Below, in pieces: positions 7,712-17,976 of a DNA stretch of 64,000 bases (within the stretch, counting starts at the first letter, position 1; every line of letters begins with the position of its first letter). The translations under genes and the position numbers were made by a program. The DNA comes from an uncultured Polaribacter sp. (GTDB lineage: Bacteria; Bacteroidota; Bacteroidia; Flavobacteriales; Flavobacteriaceae): the NCBI GenBank assembly GCA_938084845.1, contig CALKEB010000028.1, forward strand, positions 1 through 64,000. The letters run 5' to 3'. The notes under the pieces are model-generated. The model saw nothing but the letters and a program-made list of their open reading frames with translations, ran no database searches and had not been told where the DNA came from.

Positions 7712-10675
7712 ATGAAAAAACGAATTCTATTACTCTTTGTATTTGCAGTACATGTGCTTACTGCACAAGAGTACTTTCCTACAGATAGTGGAGTAAAAAC
7801 AACAAAAAATAGTACGTACGCGTTTAAAAATGCTACAATTTACGTTACCCCAACCACTATTATAAAAAATGGAACTTTACTTATTAAAGAGGGTAAAGTA
7901 GTAAGTATAGGTAAATCTGTAAAAATACCAAGTGGAGCCATAATAACAGATGTAAAAGGAAAAACGATCTACCCTTCTTTTGTTGATGCTTACACAAATT
8001 TTGGGATTCAAAAGCCAAAAAGAACAGCAAGTAGGTCTAGAGGCACACAGTACACAGCTTCTAGAGAAGGGTATTATTGGAATGATCACATTCGTCCAGA
8101 TACCAACCCTATCAAAGATTTTTCATTTGACACCAAAAAAGCAAAAGAATTAATCAAAGCCGGATTTGGTGTAGTCAATACCCATCAGCAAGATGGAATT
8201 ATTAGAGGTAATGGTTTACTTGTAGCCTTAAACCCGAATGCTACTAATGCATATCGAATATTAGATACAAAATCTACACACCACTTGTCTTTTACTAAAA
8301 GTGTGCAATCCAGACAAGCTTACCCTACTTCTAGAATGGGTGCAATGGCTTTAATACGTCAAACTTACTTAGATGCAGATTGGTATGCTAAGGGTAAAAT
8401 GAATCATAAGGATTTGGCACTAGAAGCCTTAAATACAAATCAAAGTTTGCCTCAAATTTTTGAGACCAATAACCATCTTGATGCCATTAGAGCAGATAAA
8501 GTAGGAGATGAATTTGGAATACAATATACCTTAGTAGGATCTGGTGATGAGTATGAACGATTACAAGATATAAAAGCGACTAATGCAAACTTTATTATTC
8601 CTGTAAATTTTAGCAAAGCTTACGATGTGTCTAATCCGCTTTTGGCAAAACAAATTTCTTTAAGAGATTTACGTAAATGGAATCAAGAACCGTCTAATTT
8701 AGCAATGCTTGCTAAAAATGATGTTAATTTTGCGATAACAACTCACAAATTAAAGTCCATAAAATCTTTTCATAAAAACATACAAAAAGCAATTTCTTAT
8801 GGCTTTAATCAAACAAAAGCGTTAGCTGCCTTAACAACAATACCTGCTGCCATTTTAGGAAACAGTAGCATAGGAAATCTTAAAGAAGGAAGTATTGCTA
8901 ATTTTATTATTACATCTGGTAATATTTTTGATGCCAAAACAACCATTTATGAAAACTGGGTGCAAGGGTCAAAAAATGTAATTACAGCTATGAATGTAAA
9001 AGATATTAGTGGAGATTATATGTTGTCTGTAAATAATCAAAATTACCAATTATCAGTTACTGGTTCTGGATCAAATCCAAAAGGGAGTGTTAAACAAGGA
9101 GATCAAAAAGTAAAATCTAAATTTTCTTTTAAAGACGATTGGATTTCGATTACCTTAAACAAAGATTCAGGTTATACAAGAATGATTGGTAAAATAATCA
9201 ACGATGCCAATGTTATGGAGGGTACTGTTTTTGATACCCAAGGAAATGAATCCTCATGGTCTGCTAGTAAACAGGTAGCTAAGCAACAAAAAAAGACTAA
9301 AAAGGGTAAAGCGAGTAAAAAAACAGCTTTCCCAGTTATGCCTGTTAGTTATCCTAATAGTGGTTTTGGTAACTACAAACAACCAGAACAAGAAACTATT
9401 TTAATTAAAAATGTTACCATCTGGACAAGCGAAAAAGAAGGGATTTTAGAAAATACCGATATTCTTTTAAAAGAAGGTAAAATTGCAGAAATAGGTAAAA
9501 ATTTAAAAGCAAGAAAAGCAGTAGTAATCGATGGTACAGGTAAACACTTAACTGCTGGAATTGTAGATGAACATTCGCATATTGCAGCATCGTCTATAAA
9601 CGAAGGTGCACAAAACTCTTCTGCAGAAGTAACAATAGAAGATGTTGTAGACCCCACAGATATTAATATTTATAGAAATATTTCTGGAGGTACAACTACA
9701 GCTCAAATTTTACATGGTTCTGCAAATCCAATTGGAGGTCAATCTGCAATTATTAAATTAAAATGGGGAGAAAATGCAGAAAATATGATTTACGAAAACA
9801 CTCCTAAATTCATAAAATTTGCCTTAGGAGAAAATGTAAAGCAGTCTAGAAGTAGTAATGGAACACGTTTTCCACAAACTAGAATGGGTGTAGAACAAAT
9901 GATTACAGACTATTTTACAAGAGCAAAAGAATATGATGCTTTAAAGAAAAGTGGACAGCCTTATAGAAAGGATTTAGAAATGGAAACATTGGCAGAAATT
10001 TTAAATAAAGAACGTTTTATCTCTTGTCATTCATATGTGCAATCAGAAATTAACATGTTAATGAAAGTTGCAGATAAATTTGATTTTACTATTAATACAT
10101 TCACCCACATCTTAGAAGGATATAAAGTTGCTGATAAAATGGCAGAACATGGTGTTGGTGGTTCTACTTTTTCTGACTGGTGGGCTTACAAATACGAAGT
10201 AAATGACGCTATACCCTACAATGCCTCTATTATGCATAATGCAGGGGTAACTGTTGCTATAAATTCAGATGATAGAGAGATGTCTAGACGTTTGAATCAA
10301 GAAGCAGCAAAAACGGTAAAGTATGGAGGCATGTCAGAACTAGACGCATGGAAAACTGTAACTATAAATCCGGCTAAACTATTACATATAGACGATAAAG
10401 TGGGTAGCATAAAAGTAGGCAAACATGCAGATGTTGTTCTATGGAACAATCATCCAATGTCTATCTATGCTAAAGTAGAAAAAACGATCATAGAAGGGCG
10501 TGTCTATTTTGACTATAAAGTAGATGCTAAAAAACGTTTGGCTATTAAAGAAGAAAAAAGCAAGTTAATTGACATGATGTTAAACGAAAAAATGAATGGT
10601 GGTAAAACAAAAGTACCAATGAAAAGAGGTGATATCAACTTTCACTGTGATACATTAGAAGAACTTAAAAACTAA
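7712..10675 (+). CDS. Bipartite secreted amidohydrolase family protein
   Basis: Signal peptide; two imidazolonepropionase/D-aminoacylase-like modules; C-terminal module retains DEHSHI, ISCHS, FTHILEG and INSDD motifs. Confidence 0.85.
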   Translation: MKKRILLLFVFAVHVLTAQEYFPTDSGVKTTKNSTYAFKNATIYVTPTTIIKNGTLLIKEGKVVSIGKSVKIPSGAIITDVKGKTIYPSFVDAYTNFGIQKPKRTASRSRGTQYTASREGYYWNDHIRPDTNPIKDFSFDTKKAKELIKAGFGVVNTHQQDGIIRGNGLLVALNPNATNAYRILDTKSTHHLSFTKSVQSRQAYPTSRMGAMALIRQTYLDADWYAKGKMNHKDLALEALNTNQSLPQIFETNNHLDAIRADKVGDEFGIQYTLVGSGDEYERLQDIKATNANFIIPVNFSKAYDVSNPLLAKQISLRDLRKWNQEPSNLAMLAKNDVNFAITTHKLKSIKSFHKNIQKAISYGFNQTKALAALTTIPAAILGNSSIGNLKEGSIANFIITSGNIFDAKTTIYENWVQGSKNVITAMNVKDISGDYMLSVNNQNYQLSVTGSGSNPKGSVKQGDQKVKSKFSFKDDWISITLNKDSGYTRMIGKIINDANVMEGTVFDTQGNESSWSASKQVAKQQKKTKKGKASKKTAFPVMPVSYPNSGFGNYKQPEQETILIKNVTIWTSEKEGILENTDILLKEGKIAEIGKNLKARKAVVIDGTGKHLTAGIVDEHSHIAASSINEGAQNSSAEVTIEDVVDPTDINIYRNISGGTTTAQILHGSANPIGGQSAIIKLKWGENAENMIYENTPKFIKFALGENVKQSRSSNGTRFPQTRMGVEQMITDYFTRAKEYDALKKSGQPYRKDLEMETLAEILNKERFISCHSYVQSEINMLMKVADKFDFTINTFTHILEGYKVADKMAEHGVGGSTFSDWWAYKYEVNDAIPYNASIMHNAGVTVAINSDDREMSRRLNQEAAKTVKYGGMSELDAWKTVTINPAKLLHIDDKVGSIKVGKHADVVLWNNHPMSIYAKVEKTIIEGRVYFDYKVDAKKRLAIKEEKSKLIDMMLNEKMNGGKTKVPMKRGDINFHCDTLEELKN

Positions 10676-10681
10676 GAAATA

Positions 10682-11977
10682 ATGAAAAAAATAATATATA
10701 GTGTATTGGCACTTTTCTTTATTGGAAATACAATAGCCCAACAAACACCCGCAGACAAGCAAACAACACCAATTGCTATTGAAGGGGCAACTGCACATTT
10801 AGGAAACGGAAAAGTTATTGAAAACTCATTAATTATGTTTAATGATGGTAAAATTACTTTTGTTGGGAGTGCTACCTCTAAAATAGCAAGAAATGGAACG
10901 TTAATAAAGGCAACTGGTAAACATATTTATCCTGGATTTATAGCTGCTAATGCAACTTTAGGATTGGCTGAAATTGATGCTGTAAAAGCTAGTGTGGATG
11001 TAGATGAAATAGGAATCAACAATCCACATATTAGAAGCTTAATTGCATATAATGCAGAGAGTAAAGTGGTTGAGTCTATGAGACCAAATGGAGTCTTAAT
11101 GGCTCAAATTACACCTAGAGGGGGTACAATTTCTGGTACTTCTTCTGTGGTGCAATTAGATGCATGGAACTGGGAGGATGCTGCTATTAAGGTAGATGAT
11201 GCCATTCATATGAACTGGCCTAGTAGTTTTACTAGAGGAAGATGGTGGTTAGGAGAAGACCCTGCATTAAAACCAGATGCAAACTATGGTATAAACAAAG
11301 AAAATATCAAAACATATTTTACCAATGCAAAGAGTTATTTAGAAAGTAACAGAAAACCTAAAAACTTACCTTTTGAAGCTATGAATGGTTTATTTAATGG
11401 TTCGCAACGACTTTTTATACATGTAAACGGGCAAAAAGAAATTACAGATGCCATTACGATTACTAAAAATTTAGGAATAAAAAATTTGGTTATCGCAAAT
11501 GCAGAAGGTGCAGAAAGTGTTGCTAAAATGCTGGTAGAACACAAGGTAGGTGTTGTATTGCAAAGACCTCATAGAAACCCTAATTCTGAAGACGATGCAT
11601 ACGATAGTACTTATACAATTGCAAAAACATTAATGGACAGTGGCGTAACTGTAACTATCGGTATGGAAGGGCAAATGGAAAGAATGAATACTAGAAACTT
11701 ACCTTTTTATGCGGGTACTTTTGCTGCTCATGGTTTAACAAAAGAAGATGCGTTAAAGATGATTACTGCTAATAGTGCAAAAATATTAGGAATAGATACT
11801 AGTGTGGGTACTTTAGAAGTTGGAAAAGAGGCTACACTTTTTATCTCTACAGGAGATGCTTTAGATATGCGATCTAACCAACTAACAAATGCGTTTATTC
11901 AAGGAAGAGCAATTAGCTTAGAAACACATCAAACAAAGCTTTGGAAACGCTATGCTAACAAATACAAGTCTAAATAA
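10682..11977 (+). CDS. Amidohydrolase family protein (metal-site residues apparently lost)
   Basis: Signal peptide, amidohydrolase composite-domain sequence (GKHIYPGFIA..., GTLEVGKEATLFISTGDALD) just downstream of 7712-10675. Confidence 0.8.
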   Translation: MKKIIYSVLALFFIGNTIAQQTPADKQTTPIAIEGATAHLGNGKVIENSLIMFNDGKITFVGSATSKIARNGTLIKATGKHIYPGFIAANATLGLAEIDAVKASVDVDEIGINNPHIRSLIAYNAESKVVESMRPNGVLMAQITPRGGTISGTSSVVQLDAWNWEDAAIKVDDAIHMNWPSSFTRGRWWLGEDPALKPDANYGINKENIKTYFTNAKSYLESNRKPKNLPFEAMNGLFNGSQRLFIHVNGQKEITDAITITKNLGIKNLVIANAEGAESVAKMLVEHKVGVVLQRPHRNPNSEDDAYDSTYTIAKTLMDSGVTVTIGMEGQMERMNTRNLPFYAGTFAAHGLTKEDALKMITANSAKILGIDTSVGTLEVGKEATLFISTGDALDMRSNQLTNAFIQGRAISLETHQTKLWKRYANKYKSK

Positions 11978-11995
11978 TATTAAATAACCTTACTA

Positions 11996-12022
11996 AAAAG
12001 CTCGCAAATTGCGAGTTTTTTG
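11996..12022 (+). terminator. Intrinsic terminator after amidohydrolase pair
   Basis: AAAAGCTCGCAAATTGCGAGTTTTTT. Confidence 0.75.
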
Positions 12023-12088
12023 TTTTTAAAACAGTGTTGTTTTTAATTTATGTATAAAAAACATCGTTAAATCAATATATTTGTAACA

Positions 12089-12883
12089 ATGAAAGAAATT
12101 CATAGCCTACAAAACCCGTATATTAAAAGTCTAATTAAACTCCAAGAAAAGTCTAGAGAACGAAAAAAAAATGGGGTATTCATTATTGAAGGTATACGTG
12201 AGCTAACCTTAGCTATAAACTCTGATTATCAGTTAGAAAAAGTATTATTTTATCCAAGCTTAATTTCTTTACAAAAATTAGAATCTTTGGTGGGTAGTGC
12301 TATAGATTGTATTCAAATATCTAAAGAAATTTATGAAAAGTTAGCTTACAGAAATTCTACTGAAGGAATTATTGCTGTAAGTAAAACTAAAGAGCTTTCT
12401 CTTAAAAACATAACGTTTAAACGTAAAAATCTATTACTATTAATTGCAGAAGGTATTGAAAAACCTGGTAATATTGGAGCGTTATTAAGAACAGCAGATG
12501 CTGCAAATATTGATGCTGTTTTAATAGCAGATCCAAAATCGGATCTTTACAACCCTAATATTATAAGATCTAGTGTAGGATGTTTATTTACCAATCAAAT
12601 CGCTTCAGGAACCTCTCAAGAAATTATCACTTTCTTAAAAGAGCACAAAGTGGACATATATACAACTACGCTTCAAAATTCTAACCTTTATCACCTAGAA
12701 AATTATCAAAAAGCATGCGCCATCGTTGTTGGTACAGAAGCTACAGGTGTAACTGAAATTTGGAGAGAAGAAGCAACACAAAATATTAACATTCCTATGC
12801 AAGGAAAAATAGACTCTATGAATGTTTCAGTAGCTGCTGCCATCGTTCTTTTTGAAGCTAAAAGACAAAGACAATTTAAGTAA
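12089..12883 (+). CDS. TrmH/SpoU family RNA methyltransferase
   Basis: Motifs [52 protein letters not shown]. Confidence 0.93.
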   Translation: MKEIHSLQNPYIKSLIKLQEKSRERKKNGVFIIEGIRELTLAINSDYQLEKVLFYPSLISLQKLESLVGSAIDCIQISKEIYEKLAYRNSTEGIIAVSKTKELSLKNITFKRKNLLLLIAEGIEKPGNIGALLRTADAANIDAVLIADPKSDLYNPNIIRSSVGCLFTNQIASGTSQEIITFLKEHKVDIYTTTLQNSNLYHLENYQKACAIVVGTEATGVTEIWREEATQNINIPMQGKIDSMNVSVAAAIVLFEAKRQRQFK

Positions 12884-12888
12884 GTATT

Positions 12889-13635
12889 ATGAAAATATTA
12901 GGTATAGATGTTGGTGGTTCTGGAATTAAAGCTGCTATAGTAAACACAAAAACTGGAGAATTAATTTCTGAAAGACACAGAATACCCACTCCAAAACCAG
13001 CTACACCTGAGGCAATTGCAAAAACAATTAAAAATATGACCGATTACTTTAACTGGGACAAACCAGTAGGATGTAGTTTTCCAACAACTATAGTAAACGG
13101 AAAATGCATACATACAGGTAATTTAAGTGAAAAATGGTTAAATATTAAAGTTGATGAGCTGTTTAACAAAGAAACAACACTTCCTTTTTATGTAAGTAAC
13201 GATGCTGATTTAGCAGGTGTGGCTGAAGTAAACTTAGGAGCTGGTAAAAATGAAAAAGAGGTTGTAATTGTTATTACTGTAGGAACGGGAATTGGTTCTG
13301 GTTTGTTTCACAAGGGAAAGTTAATTCCGAATTTAGAATTGGGAAAACTGTTGCATAGTAATGGAGAAATTATTGAATATTATGCTGCAGATTCTGTGAG
13401 GAAAAAAGAAAACCTTTCGTTAAAAGAGTGGGCACTTCGTTTTGATGAGTTATTAGCATATACTAAAATTGTGTTTTCACCTAGTTTAATTATTATAGGA
13501 GGAGGAATCAGTAAAAAATATGACGATTTTAAACACCATTTAAATACTAATATCCCAATTAAAGTAGCAAAATTTAAAAACAATGCTGGGATTATTGGCG
13601 CTGCAATGTATGCGCACAATCAAATCAAGAAATAA
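12889..13635 (+). CDS. ppgK: Polyphosphate glucokinase / ROK family
   Basis: [42 protein letters not shown] fold lacking the Cys cluster, typical of PpgK. Confidence 0.85.
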   Translation: MKILGIDVGGSGIKAAIVNTKTGELISERHRIPTPKPATPEAIAKTIKNMTDYFNWDKPVGCSFPTTIVNGKCIHTGNLSEKWLNIKVDELFNKETTLPFYVSNDADLAGVAEVNLGAGKNEKEVVIVITVGTGIGSGLFHKGKLIPNLELGKLLHSNGEIIEYYAADSVRKKENLSLKEWALRFDELLAYTKIVFSPSLIIIGGGISKKYDDFKHHLNTNIPIKVAKFKNNAGIIGAAMYAHNQIKK

Positions 13636-13714
13636 AACACCTACTCCCCTATTTTTCTTTTTAATATCAATGAATAAATGAAATTTGTACCTTTAGATAA
13701 GTGTTTCAAAGACT

Positions 13715-13738
13715 GTTTACTACTTAGTAAACTTTTTT
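13715..13738 (+). terminator. Terminator-like hairpin between ppgK and RelA/SpoT
   Basis: GTTTACTA-CT-TAGTAAAC followed by TTTTTT. Confidence 0.45.
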
Positions 13739-13843
13739 CTCTCAAAAAAAAGCATCACATTTTATAAGAATTACCACTAGTTTTATTAGTATGCAATTTA
13801 CTTTGCTATTCTAATTCTATTTGCTAAATTCACTTTAGATTTA

Positions 13844-16072
13844 ATGCTCGAAAAATTCATGGAATATACGGCTACCATAGAAGAAGAAAATAAAGAAATT
13901 GCAAATCGTTATAAAGACCTCTTAAAAGGTACCTATAAGGTATTATCTAAAGATGACAAAGAGCTCATAAGAAAAGCGTTTGACATTGCTGTTGACGCAC
14001 ACTCAAAACAACGCAGAAAAACAGGAGAACCTTATATTTATCATCCTATTGCTGTAGCTAAAATTGTAGCTATGGAAATTGGCTTAGGAGCCACTTCTAT
14101 TGCTGCAGCATTACTTCATGATGTTGTAGAAGATACCGATTATACATTAAATGATATGGAGCAATTGTTTGGAGAAACAATTGCTAGAATAGTCAATGGT
14201 CTTACCAAAATATCTCGTTTAAACAAAGAGCAAGATGCTTCAATACAAGCAGAGAATTTTAGAAAAATGTTACTTACCTTACATGATGATGTAAGAGTCA
14301 TTTTAATAAAAATTGCAGATCGATTACACAATATGCAAACCATGGATGCTATGCCTGGGTACAAGCAAGTTAAAATTGCATCAGAAACTTTATATATTTA
14401 TGCGCCATTAGCCCATAGATTAGGCTTGTATAATATTAAAACAGAATTAGAAGATTTAGGCTTAAAGTACACAGAACCAGAAGTTTTTAAAAGTATTGTA
14501 GCTAAAATAAAAGAGAGCAAAGAAGAACAACAAGAATATTTAAAACGTTTTGAAAATTCATTAAAAAGCGGATTAGACAAAGAGCATTTTTCTTACGAAA
14601 TAAAAGGTCGATTTAAATCGATTTTTTCCATTCGAAAAAAAATGCAAAAACAAAATGTCACTTTCGAAGAGGTCTTTGACAAGTATGCCATCCGAATTAT
14701 TTTTAAACCAATTACAAAAGATGAAAAGCATGATGCTTGGAAAATATATTCTTTAGTTACAGATAATTTTAGACCCAACCCTGCCCGATTAAGAGATTGG
14801 ATTTCTCAGCCAAAATCTACAGGATATGAAGCATTGCATATAACTGTTGTTGGTCCGGATGCACAATGGGTAGAAGTCCAAATTAGATCTGAACGAATGA
14901 ATGAAATTGCAGAAAAAGGATATGCTGCACATTTTAAATACAAACAAGGTTCAGAAAACGAAAGTGGTTTAGATGTTTGGCTAAACAGATTAAAAGAAAC
15001 ACTAGAAAATCAAAGTATAAATGCTGTAGATTTTGTAGAAGATTTTAAACTTAATCTTTATGCTAAAGAAATCTATGTATTTACACCTAAAGGCGATTTA
15101 AAATCATTACCAAAAGATGCTTCTGCCTTAGATTTTGCTTTTTCTATTCATACAGATGTTGGTTTAAAATGTAGAGGCGCAAAAGTAAACGGAAAGTTAG
15201 TCCCACTTAGTTACAAATTAAAAAGTGGCGATCAAATAGAGGTGATTACAAGTGCAACAAACAAACCTAATTCTAGATGGTTAGATTTTGTAATTACAGC
15301 AAGAGCTAAAACAAAAATTAGAGCAGCATTAAAAGATGAAGAAAAAGGGATTGCAGAGGAAGGAAAAGCAATTTTAGCACGAAAACTAAGGCATTTAAAA
15401 ATCCCTTTTAGTGAAAAAACAATTAATGAGCTGGCCAATTATTTTAAACTAAGAACTAGTTTTGATCTATTTTACAGAATTGGTAATGGAGCAATAGACA
15501 ATACCCAATTAAAAGGATTTGTTACCCAAAGAAATAGTAAAATTCTAAATTTCTTTAAAACAAAACTTAGACGAAATACAGTAAGCGCAGAAAATCAAGA
15601 GGAAATTACGACTAAGTATGATGCTTTGGTTTTTGGAAAAGAAGAAGAAAAACTAAATTATACGCAATCTAAGTGTTGTACTCCCATTCCAGGAGATCAA
15701 GTTTTTGGTTTTTTAACAATTAATGAGGGTATAAAAATACATAAGAAAAATTGCCCTAACGCTATTTCTCTTCAATCGAATTATGCATATCGAATTATGC
15801 AAGCTAAATGGATAGATTCTACAAAGCAAGACTTTAAAGTTGTATTGCATATTAGCGGTGTAGACACTTCTGGAATCGTAAACGAGGTAACTAAAATTAT
15901 TTCTAGTAACGTAGGTGTTTTTATTCACAGCATAAATATCTCTGGAGATGAAGGGGTTTTTGATGGTAAAATTGCACTAAGTGTTAAGAATAGTGCACAA
16001 TTAAAAAAATTAATGAATCGAATTGAAAAGGTAGATGGCGTTAAAAAATTAGAACGTGTTAATAGAATGTAA
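13844..16072 (+). CDS. Bifunctional (p)ppGpp synthetase/hydrolase, RelA/SpoT family
   Basis: HD domain (LLHDVVEDTDYT), synthetase (RLRDWISQPKSTGYEALHITV), TGS and ACT regions. Start may be the in-frame ATG at 13859. Confidence 0.95.
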   Translation: MLEKFMEYTATIEEENKEIANRYKDLLKGTYKVLSKDDKELIRKAFDIAVDAHSKQRRKTGEPYIYHPIAVAKIVAMEIGLGATSIAAALLHDVVEDTDYTLNDMEQLFGETIARIVNGLTKISRLNKEQDASIQAENFRKMLLTLHDDVRVILIKIADRLHNMQTMDAMPGYKQVKIASETLYIYAPLAHRLGLYNIKTELEDLGLKYTEPEVFKSIVAKIKESKEEQQEYLKRFENSLKSGLDKEHFSYEIKGRFKSIFSIRKKMQKQNVTFEEVFDKYAIRIIFKPITKDEKHDAWKIYSLVTDNFRPNPARLRDWISQPKSTGYEALHITVVGPDAQWVEVQIRSERMNEIAEKGYAAHFKYKQGSENESGLDVWLNRLKETLENQSINAVDFVEDFKLNLYAKEIYVFTPKGDLKSLPKDASALDFAFSIHTDVGLKCRGAKVNGKLVPLSYKLKSGDQIEVITSATNKPNSRWLDFVITARAKTKIRAALKDEEKGIAEEGKAILARKLRHLKIPFSEKTINELANYFKLRTSFDLFYRIGNGAIDNTQLKGFVTQRNSKILNFFKTKLRRNTVSAENQEEITTKYDALVFGKEEEKLNYTQSKCCTPIPGDQVFGFLTINEGIKIHKKNCPNAISLQSNYAYRIMQAKWIDSTKQDFKVVLHISGVDTSGIVNEVTKIISSNVGVFIHSINISGDEGVFDGKIALSVKNSAQLKKLMNRIEKVDGVKKLERVNRM

Positions 16073-16144
16073 ATATCATTTGCATAAAAACAACTATTTA
16101 TTAAGAAATAACTGTAAATTTGTTTTTTCGTAAAAATTAAGTAC

Positions 16145-16597
16145 ATGAATAATTCTCTTGAAAATCAGGAAGTAGTTAAAAAAGTTTTTACCTCATACCT
16201 ACAAGAGCATAAACACAGAAAAACACCTGAGCGTTATGCAATTTTACAAGAAATTTACGATGCAGAAGAGCATTTTGATATAGAATCACTCTATATAAAA
16301 ATGAAAAACAAAAACTACAGAGTAAGCAGAGCCACACTTTACAATACTATTGATTTACTGTTAGATTGTGGGTTAGTTCGTAAGCATCAATTTGATGGAC
16401 AAACTATGGCTCGATATGAAAAAAGTTATTTTGATAAAAATCATGACCACGTAATTTTTACAGATTCTGGAGATGTAAAAGAATTTTGTGATCCTAGAAT
16501 ACAAATTATCAAAAAAACAATCGAAGAAATATTTGATATTGATATCCACAATCACTCCTTATATTTTTACGGAACAAAAAAGAAAGACCAAAAATAA
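16145..16597 (+). CDS. Fur family transcriptional regulator
   Basis: [61 protein letters not shown]. Confidence 0.92.
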   Translation: MNNSLENQEVVKKVFTSYLQEHKHRKTPERYAILQEIYDAEEHFDIESLYIKMKNKNYRVSRATLYNTIDLLLDCGLVRKHQFDGQTMARYEKSYFDKNHDHVIFTDSGDVKEFCDPRIQIIKKTIEEIFDIDIHNHSLYFYGTKKKDQK

Positions 16598-16641
16598 CTT
16601 AAAAATTAAATTTAAAATTTAATACTTACACAAATTTAAAA

Positions 16642-17913
16642 ATGGCAGTTGATTTATTATTAGGATTACAATGGGGAGATGAAGGGAAAGGTAAAATTGT
16701 TGATGTACTAACACAGGATTACGATATTATAGCACGTTTTCAAGGTGGCCCAAATGCGGGTCATACTTTAATTTTTGACGGGTACAAGCATGTTTTACAT
16801 ACGATACCTTCTGGAATTTTTCATAAAACAGCTTTAAATGTTGTAGGTAATGGTGTAGTTATCGATCCAGTAATTTTTAAAAAAGAGTTAGAAAACCTAG
16901 ACAAACACAAAATAGATTACACCTCTAAATTATTAATTTCTAAGAAAGCACACTTAATTTTACCAACGCATAGATTGTTAGATGCAGCTTCAGAAACCTC
17001 TAAAGGAAAAGCTAAGATTGGTTCTACCTTAAAAGGTATTGGTCCAACGTATATGGACAAAACTGGAAGAAATGGAATGCGAGTTGGAGACTTAGAATTA
17101 GACAACTGGAAAGAAAAGTATGATGCTTTAACCGAAAAGCACATTAAAATGTTAAAATTCTTTGATGTACAGATAGAGTATAATTTAGATGAGTTAGAAG
17201 CTGAGTTTTGTAAAGGAATCGATAAATTAAGAACACTACAATTTATTGATAGTGAAGAATTTTTAAACCAAGCCATCAAAGACAAAAAGACAATTTTGGC
17301 AGAAGGTGCACAAGGGTCTTTGTTAGATATTGACTTTGGAACCTATCCTTACGTTACCTCTTCAAATACTACAGCTGCAGGGGCTTGTACTGGATTAGGT
17401 GTTGCACCAAACAGAATTGGAGAGGTTTTTGGTATTTTTAAAGCCTATACAACACGTGTAGGTTCTGGTCCTTTTCCTACAGAATTATTTGATAAAGATG
17501 GTGCTACCATGGCTAAAGTTGGTCATGAATTTGGTGCGACTACAGGAAGACCAAGAAGATGTGGTTGGTTAGATTTAGTTGCTTTAAAATATGCTGTAGA
17601 TGTAAATGGAGTAACACAACTAATGATGATGAAAGGAGATGTACTCTCTGGTTTTGATACATTAAAAGTGTGTACTTCTTACAATTATAAAGGCAAAGAA
17701 ATCACTCATTTACCCTATAATATAGAGCCCGAAAATGTTTCAGTAAATTACACTGAATTCAAAGGTTGGAAAGATGATTTAACAAAAATGACTGCTGCAG
17801 ATCAACTTCCAAAAAACTTAATGGACTATGTTGCTTTTATAGAGAAAGAAACAGGAGTTCCTGTTAAAATTGTTTCTGTGGGTCCAGATAGAAAACAGAC
17901 CATAAAAAGATAG
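16642..17913 (+). CDS. purA: Adenylosuccinate synthase
   Basis: LLLGLQWGDEGKGKIVD, GGPNAGHT, TTGRPRRCGWLD. Confidence 0.98.
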   Translation: MAVDLLLGLQWGDEGKGKIVDVLTQDYDIIARFQGGPNAGHTLIFDGYKHVLHTIPSGIFHKTALNVVGNGVVIDPVIFKKELENLDKHKIDYTSKLLISKKAHLILPTHRLLDAASETSKGKAKIGSTLKGIGPTYMDKTGRNGMRVGDLELDNWKEKYDALTEKHIKMLKFFDVQIEYNLDELEAEFCKGIDKLRTLQFIDSEEFLNQAIKDKKTILAEGAQGSLLDIDFGTYPYVTSSNTTAAGACTGLGVAPNRIGEVFGIFKAYTTRVGSGPFPTELFDKDGATMAKVGHEFGATTGRPRRCGWLDLVALKYAVDVNGVTQLMMMKGDVLSGFDTLKVCTSYNYKGKEITHLPYNIEPENVSVNYTEFKGWKDDLTKMTAADQLPKNLMDYVAFIEKETGVPVKIVSVGPDRKQTIKR

Positions 17914-17976
17914 TTTTATCTAAAAATTAAGAATTTAAGGTATTCTTTTCATTATTTTTGTTGCAAAACAAATCTT

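Noticed and set aside
9373-9657. 94-aa minus-strand ORF
   Set aside because: Antisense to the intact amidohydrolase module; no recognisable family.
16917-17285. 122-aa minus-strand ORF
   Set aside because: Antisense to purA, a highly conserved gene.
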